The translations under genes were made by a program, and so were the position numbers. The notes below the pieces were generated by a model. That model was not told the origin of the DNA. It ran no database searches and saw only the letters and a program-made list of their open reading frames with translations. From the NCBI RefSeq assembly GCF_023343835.1, contig NC_064444.1, positions 12,017,719-12,081,718 on the forward strand: a DNA stretch of 64,000 nucleotides, read 5' to 3'. The stretch is from Lagopus muta (lineage: Eukaryota > Chordata > Aves > Galliformes > Phasianidae). Within the stretch, counting starts at the first letter, position 1; each line of letters begins with the position of its first letter. This document shows positions 40,891 through 53,600 of the stretch, piece after piece.

Positions 40891-43800
40891 GAACATTGTT
40901 ATCACTGAATCACATGGCATTCTTTTTAAGTTTGCTTACGTTCATGTTCCTGCATCTGTCTGGATGGTAAAGGCTCAACATTTTAAAGTAGTAGAATAAC
41001 ATGCAAGTGGAAGAAAATACAAGCATTGTTTTCCCCAGACTCCCTGCATCTATAGCAACCAAAACCTAGCTCTACAGATAGCATTCAATACTGTTGGCTG
41101 ATGGATAGCTTAAAGTGGTGGAAAAGTAGATCACTATTCTCTGTTCCACGAGTACTGTCTCTATATCTGTCTCTTTTTGCAGCGTTAGTAGGTTGTTAAT
41201 AAGCAGCATTTTTTTGGAGCCAGACTCATTTCATTTCCTCAGATCTCAGCACAGTAGTGTTCCAATATCAAAACTTTCACATCCTACCACAGAACACATA
41301 TTTGAGGTGTTGAGCACACAGCACTCCAGTTGACTGCACTGCTTTTACTATCAGCTTAAATGGCGTGATGCAGAATTTGGGTCCTAATGAAATCGCCCTG
41401 TGTAGGCCTGCCTGACAGATTAATTGTCTTATAATTCTCAGACATATGATTACTAAAGCAAAAAGTTGTAACAACTGACCTCCATATAATCTGAACGTCA
41501 GTCTGGCATCCCATAATACAAACACATCATTTGGATTAAAAGTTTTAACACGCCAAGGCTCTCACAGAAATGTATTTCTTTAGAAAGGCAAAGCCTGCAC
41601 TACTCATTTCAGAAGCACCTCCTCAACATCGGCGGGTGCTTTGCAAGCAAAAAGACTGCACAAAGTGGCTAAGAATGTCTGACACACAGCACTTTACAGA
41701 AGGCAGAGTAGTCAATACTGTCACGTCCAGTCACTTTTTACTTTCAAACTAGGGGTGCAACAAAATACTTACTGTAAACCTCTTGATGTAATCAGAAACA
41801 CAAAATCCTCCCATGCTTAAACGAAGAGATCTGTGCAGAGAGCTTTCTTGATATAAAGTTCCCATTTTGTTTTGATTGTGCAGTGGTCACCCAGGTAGCC
41901 TAAAGACTTCTAGGCTGTACAGCTTCACTGGATCTTGCCAGAATTCTACTTCTGTGATATACTAGGCATTCCATCTTATCTAGCACTACACCAGGCATTT
42001 CAATCATTTCACTTCCTTATCAGCAGTACTACATTTTATCTGCATCTCAGCAGCTCACTTCCTGAACTACTGATAACAGCTACTGTAAGGCACAGAAGCC
42101 ACGTAACAGAAGATGACATCTGAATCTCCAGAAGTCACTAAAGAATCCCTTTCTTGCATTTATCTGTTCCTTAACTTATTTCTGCCCTACTTAACTTTGC
42201 ATTAGTTCTAACTTACGGACAGCATGTTTGTGTCAACTAAGAAGTGACAGGACTGTTGTTTTTCTGACTGCTTTGTTCAGTGGCACTGATTACCGTGAGA
42301 TGATATTTGTTTTGAAAACATGACTATACCAAATCATTTCTTCCATTTCAAATTTCTTCAGATATAAGAGAAAAGCATTAGGAGCAGAAAAGAATAGACT
42401 AGAAAGGACAAATATTCATCCTCTATTAGAATTCATATCAGGCATGAGAAGATCCTGACCTTTGCACAGACAGAAAAGCTGCTTAGAGAGCAATATCTGG
42501 ACTTAGCATGGACCCCACCTTCATTGATTAAATCAAAATAAGATTGTATTTTACTGCAGAATGAGTGCACATCAACTCTCCTCTAAAATAAATAGGTAGG
42601 CAACAGGGATAAGACACAGTACCTTTATCATTATGAACTAAGAGATGTCAGGTCCAGAAGTGTGGGTACAGAACCAGCTACTCCTCTCACAGCAAAACCA
42701 AGAGCTTCATTTCCACCTGGCGCTGTACAGTAAGATGAGCAATGTGCTGTTAAAAACAAAACAAAATTAACGTAATTACAGACAAAATTAGGAAATAAAG
42801 ATGAATGAGTCATGGGGGCAGAAGCCAGGGATAAGACTGCTGTGCTTACTGTGTTGGAAACTTTTTTTTTTTTTAAACTGCCTGGCAAGGAATGTTTTTC
42901 AGGCCATTCAACAAACAAGTGAAAAGGCCAGGGGTTGCCTGGGGTGCAGGACGATTTGACTGCAGCCCACAGAGGTGAGGTAGTTCTACCAAAAGGTTAG
43001 CAGTCTAACATCCTGCTATGAGACATAGGCAGCCTGAGGCTGCCTGAGACACTGGCCTTAAGGCTCCAGAAATTTAAGGCTGGTCTCCACTGCACAGTCT
43101 CACATAAATTCAAACTTGAGCTCTGTGCCTTGCTCTCTCCACTTGTAAAATTCAGCTAAATACTTTGTAGCTTACAGATTTTCAGAGCTTTAGAACCTAT
43201 TATTATTATTCCTCACCTTCAAAAGATTGAACCAACCCAAAGTCAAAACTGCCTCAAACTATTCAGACATGAACTAGCTCCATATAGCGGTACAAGAAAA
43301 AATTGGGTCTTCCAAGCAGTGAGACTGATGCTGAACTATTTTTTCTTCATACTTTGTTCTGGCAGGGGATTGGAATTCCATGATCTTCAAGGTCCCTTCC
43401 AACCCAAGCTATCCTATGATATGAAAAGACTGCTGCAGACCTTAGAGCAGTATTCCTGGCATTTACACAAGGAACACTACCCAGCCACTCAACAGGAGAG
43501 AGCATGTCCACACCGGTATGAGGTTCTTGAACATTGCTCTCAAGTTTTGTTTGTTTTCACACATCCATATGTAACTGATTCTATGATCTACAGATCTCAC
43601 AAAAACAGCAAATACTACCGCTATTAAAAAAGTGTAGAACTTAACACATGAGTCAGGAGATGCCAAATCCAGAGGTAAAACAGATGCATTTCTGATGCAT
43701 TTATGACTTATTCCAGCAGCACCAATAATCGTGTTGTTACCCTGGATTTAATCAAGAGATGATATTACTTAATGCGGCAACGGAGGCGTGTACAGCGTGT

Positions 43801-46800
43801 AAGCACCATGCCATAGGGGAAAGCTTGCATGACAAAGAGAATTCTTCAGGAAGTTTGGCAAGCAGTTGGGAACAAGCAATGCTCAGCCTGCAACCTTCCA
43901 TTAACAGATCTAAATACAGAACCATAGTGTAAAACAACACCTTCCTGCAGTATTCTCAATATCAATATCAATACTAAGAATATAATTACAAAGCTTCACT
44001 AAAAGCTTTGCTTTTTCTTTATTTCATCTTTTGAAACATATTTTCTTTCTCTCCCATTTTCACTTCATATTTTATGATGCACTGTGGGTTGTGTTTGCAG
44101 AAGGATCTCAAAAGCAACAAAGTAGCTGCATCTACAAAACATTCAATCCACAGTAAACAAATAGCCCACTTGTCACAAGATTAAACGCTGAGGACAGAAA
44201 ACAATGGATACAGGACTACATTTTCTTCAGTACTAGAGAAAGGTCTAGTGGATTTTGCACACAAACGAGAGATGGTTTCTAGAGCAACTATTTGAATCTG
44301 CTATGCTCACACTCCAGAAACTCCTCTAACCACATTTGATAAGCAGCTCACCGCAATTCAGAGCGCAGGATAAGAAAAAAGGTAACACTACAAGGCTGTT
44401 CAGTTTTATTACCTCCATCAGCCAGCTGCTGACAGACACACCAATTCCTGTACTGAACACAGTACAAAATGGAAGATCAGCATTTTTAAGGTGATCTCCC
44501 TGCACCAGGCTCCACAAATTAGGAAGATGCTCAGTGCTCCACAAACACATCTCACATTCAGTTCAGTTATAACCTACAAGATTGCTCAGCTAAAACTTTC
44601 CATTAACATGGCAGTTAATACAGATCTCTTCCTTCCTGAAAAGGAAATCAGTAACTAGAAGTTTTAGCCTCTGGAGAAATTTCTTTTTACTATTAAAAGT
44701 TACTAAATTAATTTAGCATTTGAGAATCTTTTTGTCATCTATTAATAATTACAAGTAGGAAATACTGACACTAATTCCATCCAGTTTAACTCACTACGAT
44801 TATACCCAAAACATCTCACTGCAGGATAACAACCCCCTTCCAAAATAGATTTCCAAGCTCCACCAAGAACTTACCCTTTCATTACTCTTCCATCCATGCA
44901 ACAAACTAGAACAGAATGCCAGCATACAGGAATGCTCCCAGGGAAAAGCACACGAAATCAGCAAGTGAGTAATGATACCAGAAATGTTTGAGTTCCTTGT
45001 ATATCTGATCAGGGCAAGTATTCAAAAGTTTATGAATACTGTGGTTGATGAGGATCTTTTAAGAGCAATGAGCTCCTGGCTGTCTCTGTGCCAGTATCAG
45101 CACATTTCTAGAGCTGCTCCACTTGCAATGGATTAGTACTAAAGGGTAGATTTGAAAGCCTCTCCATCTCATTAATATTCATTTTATATTTTAAATCTTA
45201 TTTACATATAGACTCATCTCCAAGATTAGAAGGCTCATAAATTACATTCTATTTTTAAACCTGTAGTGTTTGAGCTCATTGTTTTGGAAGGAAAACAGTA
45301 GCAGACTGCTTTAAGCAGGCTGATTTATTCATTTATTTTTAAAAGAATAGTATTTATTGGGCTGGATTCAACTCTGCTCTAACTTCATTGTCCTGCAAAG
45401 ATTTGCACTACAATGAATCCTGCCTTCAAAGCAGGCACACAAGTACAACTGTCAGAACATTTTCATTCTGTCATTAATTTTTGTTCCATCACAATGGGTG
45501 GGCACAACGTCTGCAGCTGAATAAACTCACAAAAGCCAACTTGCCTAGCGAACTCTTCAAAAATAGCTGTAACTGCCACAAAAACAGATTAAGGAGAAGT
45601 GACTATCTGCTTTGTTTCATAGCAAACACGTACAGATAATTTTGCAGTCAAAGCACACCATATCATACAGCAAACCTGGCTTTAAGAGTCATAAGGAAGG
45701 TGCAACAGAGAACAGATTGAAGCCTTCTCTACAGGAATGGGGGACAGTTTTGGGGGAAGGTATCTTATTTCTGTATAGCACAAACCCTTGTTACACAGCT
45801 CAACCCCACAGATAGCAACAAATTCAGGATGCTCAGACAGCCCCTGTAGCCTTCTGGTGCACACTAGTGAAGGCATGAGCACCAAAAGCAAAAAAAAAGA
45901 TTAATTGATCTAGTTTTACCTTATTCTCCCTTGCAAACTGTTTGTCATAACAGATCAACTCCTAAACAGCTTGTTTTTAATAGAAAATGCTCTAAAATGT
46001 TGAGAGGTAACCTCTTGCAAAAATCAAAATAATTCCTCCACTTGCCCTCAAGAAAAAAAAAAGTTTGCAACAGTGAGAAGTGCAGAGCAAGAGTGACTGC
46101 TGGAAGAAGAAAAGTGAGATAAATACACTGCCACATGCATTAGATGATAAATCTTATTATGCTGCCACTTACGATATGCACTGCTCTGTATTTCATGAAG
46201 AATTCAACTGATGCAATCCTTTCCTACCCTCTTGCCCTCTCTTGGCCATACAGCTGGTATGACCTCTAATTTTAATGATTTATTAACTAAGGAACACATC
46301 ATTTCTGTGATTAAGTCTCTTAAAGTATACACACCAAGATTTATGAGGCAGAAATAAGGAAATCAGACTTCTAGAATCCTTCCCATTTGGGTCTTAAATT
46401 CAGAGATAAGTATTTTAGACAGGCGTTAACTTTGGCAGAATGGATTGTTAGACAGTGAGCTAACGAAAAGTGTCACTAATGATAGTAAGGTTCATTCTAG
46501 GCATCAAAAAGCCTCCTTTCAGAGCTGATTCAAAATGAAAAATATCTTGCAAAACACCTCATTCACCTCACATATCATGCCTGAATCAGTTTCCCTGCAG
46601 ATCATAACCATGAGAGCCCAAAAACTTACAACTAAGGATACAGAAGGTAAAACACAACAGAAAAGAAGAACACAGCCTTTGGAGCACTCATTGCTCATGC
46701 TACCCACTTTTTATGTAAAAAGGATCTCTTTAACTCAGAATGGTTTACGTATTTTTACTCTTCTATCACCTCTCTTCTGCCTTCCAAATTTTCCTGCTTT

Positions 46801-49800
46801 TTGTCACATCTCCAGAAAGGTGGAACTCATGCACTGCTTTCTCCCCTACAATATATCACAGAAAGCCTGCATATATCTCTCCTAGCAGCTTTCACACAGT
46901 CGTGCTTAGTTCTTGTTATTCCATTCTTCTCCAGCTCTGCCTAGTTTAACTTTTCTCCCATGCAACACCCAGACAAATTCCCTCAATCACCCCCACTTTC
47001 CTTCCCTGCCCTTTCTTCTCTCGTGTTGTTCCCCCTACCCCATGTAACATTCTGCCCTTTTCAAGGCACAGCCTTCCTGCCCAGTCACTCTTGTCCCTGC
47101 CTCCTCATATCAGGAATGAGCCACCATAGCTGTCTTTCCTTTGCTAGGCAAGGAAATGCCACTGCAGCTGTAACACTCACTAATAATGATCACTGCATAT
47201 CTATGATCCCATAAACCGGGATTAATGTAATTGCTTACACTAACAGCCTCCCAGTGACGTTCTAAAGAAAAGTGACTTTCAGTGTACTTTCACAGGAAAT
47301 TGAATACTATGTTCTTTTAACAGTAAGAATGCCTGAACATATACAGAAATTGTCCTTAGAATAAGGCTGCCATCTAGTAGCAGAATAAAGTAAATGCAGA
47401 GAAATCCCAAGCCAGAATGTAAGCTGTGATCCCACTTGATAGTCTGACATGCTATTATGTAGATACATAAACATAGGAAGTACAGTTCATCAGGAAAAAA
47501 TAAACAAAGTGGCAGAAAGTAGAATTTGCAAGATGGTGGTTTCAAGCAGGCAGCTTTCCAGTAAAATCATACACCATTCAATTCACAACATTAATTTGCT
47601 CTAGACAGGTCAGCATAGAGGTGGTGCAGAAGTGAGTTAGTGTTTTTACAGATGTTAGTATTTTTACAGATGTGAAATATTTTCTCTTCCTTCAAGTTAA
47701 TGGGCAAAAAATGCAATATTCCTCAGAGAAGCTTTCTGCTACAATGTGCAATGAAGCAGATTAAATCAGACTGAATCAAAGAAACATTTCAGGGCAGGGC
47801 AGGCCCAAAATCTTACATTGAAACCAGTCATCAAAAAAAACTGCATCAATTAGTTCCTGAAGGGTTAAATAATTATTCTTGCTTCTTGGAGAAAATAAAA
47901 AGAGAAAAAAAAAAGTTTCCAAGTCAGATACATTAAAAAGACAGGCACAAATACAGTTTGCAATACACAGGATTTTACTCTGTCATCATTTAGCTGTCAT
48001 TGACTTTATTTTACAGTTTTGTAGACTGAGATGCAATACATTCAACATCAATAATTTACAGTCATTTACTGCTATTTTTAATCCCTTGACCATCTCCAAC
48101 ACAAAGAAAGAGCCCCTGAATCCTGAAATGCACAATTTACAGTTCAAGTGTGGAATATATTCCAAGAAATCTATGTCTTATGATATTACAGTTACAGAGA
48201 TACCAATGCTTTAGGAAGATTCCAAAGTGTCTCATTTATATAGGAAACTGGTTTGTTTCTGATTGGTGGTAAAAGCAAATCTGGACTCCTGCTTTGCAAG
48301 ATCCATTGTGGCCCACTAGCAAAGAGCTACCCCCACCTTGGGATATTTTCAAAACAACCTGCATCTATCACAGCTTCTGCAAAGAAACTGGAAGCCAGAA
48401 AGGAAAGAAAAAAAGCATGATCACAACTGAAAAAGAATTGAGAGCGGAGACCTGATGAAAACAAAAAGAAGTGGTACAGAAATAAAAATTCATCACTCTT
48501 TCAAGATTCTCCACCGATGAAGAGAGAAAAGGGCCTTGCACATTTGAGAGGTATTAATGTATTTTTCAGTTCTTAACAGTAAAGTGAAGGCACTAGTTTA
48601 AGTGTAGAAATCTTAACATGACATTTAACATCAGCTGCATTCCTCTGACGCAGAGAATCTCTATTACAAGAACGTTCATTCCATATGCAAGAGTAAAAAG
48701 AGGCACCTGTAGGAATGCAGGTTAGAGCACCAGACAGTTGGACATTAGTATTTCCCTTCCTCTCTTAACACAGTAAATCTCATTCTGGCAACAGAAGCAA
48801 CACAATCCTGACTGTATCTTAAGTTTGCAAAATGAGAACTTCCCTTTTGTCATTCTGACTTTTAACTTACCATGCAGACAGCCGTTATGACGCATTATCT
48901 CTATCCTTAAGAGTTACTCATTTGTTCTTGCTACTTTTATCTGTGACAGGCTACAGCTCTGGAAAGCAGAAATTTACATGATGAAGGGAAGTAGATCTTG
49001 CGTTCACAAATTCTCATTTACTGGAATAAAGATAAATGCAGATTAGTTGTTTAAGTGCTTTTCCACACCCATACCATTCCCCCATCGTTAAAAAGGACCC
49101 CAATTATGACTTAAGAATTAAAAGTCATCCCTTGTGGCTTAATTAACTCAAAGCACAGCTCCTTCCTTTAAACAATAATTAGTAAGCAGTGAGTGCAATA
49201 GCCTAGCTTTATTAATGAAATTCTTTGCTACCAACCAAAGATCAGCTCTGTGGCAGAAACTCATTCTCACTATTAAAATAGTGATACTGTAAAGTATGAG
49301 TAAGACTGAAAAAATGAGACATTTAAGTGCTCTCCTCTTCTTGGAAAAGTGATAAAAAGCAAGTATGTCAGATCCTACACGTGCAACTGCTTCCCACATC
49401 TCCTCTTCAGTTTCTACAGTTTGAAGTTTTTTTTTTTTTTTTTTTTATTTTTATTTTTTAGAAAAAAAAGAAAAAAAATACATATTAATGTCAGAATTTG
49501 GGCTCAAATTGCATTATACCATTTTAACACAATGACTATTGTTGAATGTCTTTCCCAAACCTATTTCTACCAGAACAGCTCATCACCACACAACAAAAGC
49601 TGTTGAGAATTAAATTTAACCAGCATATCCTCATGTTTTGGGAATATCAGTGAGAAGTTGCTAGATGCCAATCTACATCACAGATATCTACTTTCTCTCT
49701 CTTCCCATTAAATAATGGGCCAATTAAGAATACAGCCTGAGTACTTACCAATCAGACAAGACAGAAACCTAGCAAACAGTTACAAAACAAGTATTTGCCT

Positions 49801-50090
49801 TTCCAACCCCAGCAGCCTGACCCCAAAAACTGTATGTGGTTTTTGAAAAGCAACTCTCTGTTGGGGACCTCTTTGTCAAGTTGACAAGCAAAATAGTCAC
49901 TCGAAATGAAATTGCTTTAGTTTTCTTCCTACTGAATTATATCGTATCTATTAAAAAAAAAAAAACAAAAAACAAACAAACAAACAAGAAAAACCAAAGA
50001 ATACCAGATTTTTAAGAGGATCAAAACCAAAACACTTAAAGTATCACAAATGTACTTAATTTCCAGCTCAATAAAATATTGCAATATCAA
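40891..50090. other. Intergenic, mostly unrecognised
   Basis: AT-rich DNA upstream of the C16orf87 homologue's 3' end. Apart from a short CR1 tail at 43366-43424 and a T20 run at 49427-49446, I see nothing I can name. Confidence 0.65.
43366..43424 (+). mobile_element. CR1 LINE, 3' tail fragment
   Basis: The sequence GGATTGGAATTCCATGATCT, then CAAGGTCCCTTCCAACCCAA and a final ATCCTATGATATGA, is the last 60 or so bases of a CR1 element in plus orientation. Confidence 0.8.
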
Positions 50091-50096
50091 TTTATT
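50091..50096 (-). promoter_or_regulatory. Candidate poly(A) signal of the C16orf87 homologue
   Basis: TTTATT on the plus strand is AATAAA on the gene strand, about 410 bp after the stop codon. The region is AT-rich, so other signals further left are possible. Confidence 0.4.
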
Positions 50097-50504
50097 AAAA
50101 AGTTAAGTGAACTGTACATATGTAAACTGCAATACAGCCAAAAATCTGAAATATATGATTTTAAAGGAAAATCATTACTTTCTGAAAATATTTAAAATAT
50201 TGCATTTCTGGCAGCAAATCTACAAGAAGTGCTCTAGCATGGGTGCAGTCTCTCTGAGCATTCGTCTAGTATTCGTCTTCAAGGCATAAAACACTTCTGC
50301 TTTCTGATTTCCATAGCACAATCTTGAGAACACTTCCTTTCTCACTTGCAGAGACAGAATGTGATTTCCAAAAACAGCAGCAGAATTTTAACAGGAAATA
50401 CTACGGTCCTTATTGGCGCAGACAACACGCTTTCCGAGAGTCCATGACACCTTGGAAATATGCTAGTCATTCCGTATATAAATGCATCAGATTGTGCTTA
50501 CAAG

Positions 50505-50623
50505 TTACAGAATAAGTCTTTGATTGATAATTTTTCTGTTTATTTCCGCCAAGGCCACTGAAAATACGAAGGCCTTTTCATCTGAAAGGTTAGCATACAT
50601 GTCAACTTCTTTTTCTTGTTTCT
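50505..50623 (-). CDS. C16orf87: C16orf87 exon 4 (terminal)
   Basis: The acceptor is TTCTACAG. It encodes [20 protein letters not shown] then [18 protein letters not shown] and a TAA stop at 50507-50505. It differs from human only by conservative changes (EVDMY for EIDIY). Confidence 0.96.
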
Positions 50624-53600
50624 CTGTAGAAGAAAAAAAAAGTCACTATTAGAAGCTTTTTCCATTATCTGAAGTTAAATTAACTACTATGTAACTTACA
50701 ATATTCTAATGCCTACAGGAATTACAAAGAAGTTTGACAACTCCTGCTTGGGGAGGGACTGAGAGATAAGGAAGGGAGGGAGGCACACAAAGGTGCTAGC
50801 AGAGTCACAGAATTAGTCACCCAAAAGCATGACTGAATTTCTATTCTTTAATGACTAAGGAAGAATGAGTCACTAACATTAGATTGATTCCTGGCACAAA
50901 ACTGAACTCAAGTGTTCCTCCAGGTTTACTGGGGTTTGGTTTCCTGGTGGTGATTTTGTTGGTTGGGTTGTTTTGCTGTGTTTGTTTTGCTTTTACAAAA
51001 ACAGCCCCCATCCTAAAAAACAATGACATTTCACAATATCCTCATTAACTACAACATTTGTACCCTCATTTTACATCTGAGTAACGAAGACATGAACTAC
51101 AGTGCCCAAGTCCAAACAGCACAAGGATCCCAATTTGCTACCACAATCATTTCTGAACTTTCTGTATTAGAGACTTTCAATTTTATCCCAGATATGGAAC
51201 AACACTAAAACCTGAGTAAGCAAGGGAAAGCCCCTCAGCTTTCTCTGAAAACACTGTCTTGTTTCAGGGATGCAGACACATGACGGTAAGCAAGGGTGCT
51301 TGCTTAACTAACTTACTCCGTAGCACACGCCAAAACTCAGAACACTGCTTTCAAAAATACCACTTTTTCTAGATCATGCCTATTTATACTTAAGTTTAGC
51401 TAGCCACAGGTATCTTACAACTCAGAGAAAGCAAAAGAAAACAATAAAAAAAGTTTTGTCAGCATAAGACCAGCCTTGCAGACACAGAAGAGAGCAATAC
51501 ACACAAAATATAGTTCTAAAGATTGTTTTTACAGTATCATAGAATCATTTGAGTTCAAAAGGATCTTTAAAGGCCACGTAGTTCTACAGCTTGATGTTGA
51601 GAGCTCCATCCAGCCTGACTTTGGGTGTCTCCATGGATGAGGCTCCACCACCTCTCTGGGCAACCTGTGCCAGCACCTCACCACCTTTATTACAAAAAAG
51701 TTCTTCCTTACTGCCAATCTAAGTCTTCCTTCTTTTAGTTTGAAACCATTTCCCCTTGTCTTGTCACAGCAGACCCTGCTAAAGAGTCTGTCTTCTTCCT
51801 TCTTATAGCTCTTCTTTAGACAATGAAAGGCTGCCATCAGATGCCCTGGAGCCTTCTCATCTCAAGGCTGAACAGCCCCAACTCTCAGCCTATCTCAACA
51901 GTAAGGTGTTCCATCCCCTGGATCGTTTTTGTGACACTCCTCTGGATGCACTCCAACAAGTCTACACCTCTCCTGTACTGAGGACTCCAAATACAGAGAT
52001 AGTGCTCCACATCAGGTCTCATCAGTACAGAGCAGAGGGGCAGGATCACCTCCCTTGACCCGCTAGCCACACTTCTTTTGATGCAGCCCAGGATACAGTT
52101 GACTTTCTGTGCACATTGTTGGCTTATGTTTGGCTTGCCATCCACCAGTACCCCCAAGTCCTTTTCAGAAGGGCAGTACTGTATCCTTATATTCCCCAGC
52201 TTTTACTGATAGCAGGGGTTGCCCCAACCCAGGTGTGAGTCCTTGCTTTTGGCTTTGTTGAACCTCATGAGGTTTCTTGGGCCCGCAGCTCGAGCCCATC
52301 TAGGTCCCCATGGATGGCATCCCATCCCTCAGGCACATCAACTTCACCACACAGCTTGGTGTCATTTGCAAATCTGCTGAGGGTGCACTCGATCCCATTG
52401 TCGATGTCATTGATGAAGATGTTAGAGAGCACCAGCCCAAGTACTGACTCCTGAGGGACAGCACTTGTCATTGATTCCACTCAGACATTCAGCCATTGAC
52501 TACCACTCTCTGGTATGATCTCACAGCCAGTTCCTCATCCATTAAACAGTCCACCCATCAAATCCATATCTTATCAATTTGGAGAGAAGGATCTTATAAG
52601 AGACTGTGCCAAAGGCCTTACTAAAGTCCAGACAGATTACATCATTAGTTCTTTCCTTGTCTCCTAATGCAGTTACACCATCATAAAAAGCAGAAAGCTT
52701 GGTAAGACAGTACCTGCCCTTGATTAAGCCATGCTAGTCATCCCATATCACCTCCTTTTCTTCCATATGCCTTAGCATAGCTTCCAGGAGGATCTGCTCC
52801 ATGATGTTCCCCAGCACTGAGGTGAAGCTGACAGGTCGGTAGCTCCCTGGGTCATCCTTTCTACCCTTCTTAAAATTGGATGTGACGCTGCCTTTTTTCC
52901 AGAGCCCTCACTTGACCACCATGATTTTGCAAACATCACTGAGCATGGCTTAGTAACTATGTCAGCCAATTCCTTTGGGATTCTGGGAATATATCTCAGC
53001 AGGACTCACAGACTTGTGGACATTTAGGCATTTAGATATTTTTGCAGTTGCAAACCTGATCTTTGACTGCAGTTTTCAACTCTGAAGCTCCACTTCTACT
53101 CCACATTCGACAGTGCCCCAGACTAATTTACAGTCAGAATACATCTGACAGTTCACCTGATCCCTTATCTCATTAACATACAGACACACACTCTTGACCA
53201 CAGCACAATCCAGCATACTGCTTCACCTACACACCTAAACCAGTGATGGATACAAGAAATACAAAAAAATGCAATACAAGAAGAAATACAAGAAAATAAT
53301 GGTGGCTTAATCAACAAGCTAACAGCTGTTCATCTCTGATCCAGATATATTAACAATGTTAATATATATAAAATATATATTATATATATATATAATATAT
53401 ATAATATATATATTATATATTTTTAAATATATATATTTATAAATATAAAAATGAGTTGTTCTCAGTACAGCCACTATGCACACACTACTCATTTCATATT
53501 AACCTTTCCCGTTTTCTTATCTAAAGGCTTCCCCTTTTCTTTTTTTCCCCCAGACTTCCTCATCCCAACAAACCCAGAATGTCAGAACACAGAAAAATTA

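Noticed and set aside
51529-52480. Minus-strand open frames of 71-102 codons as possible host genes
   Set aside because: They are pieces of the CR1 reverse-transcriptase region and 3' end, not host genes.
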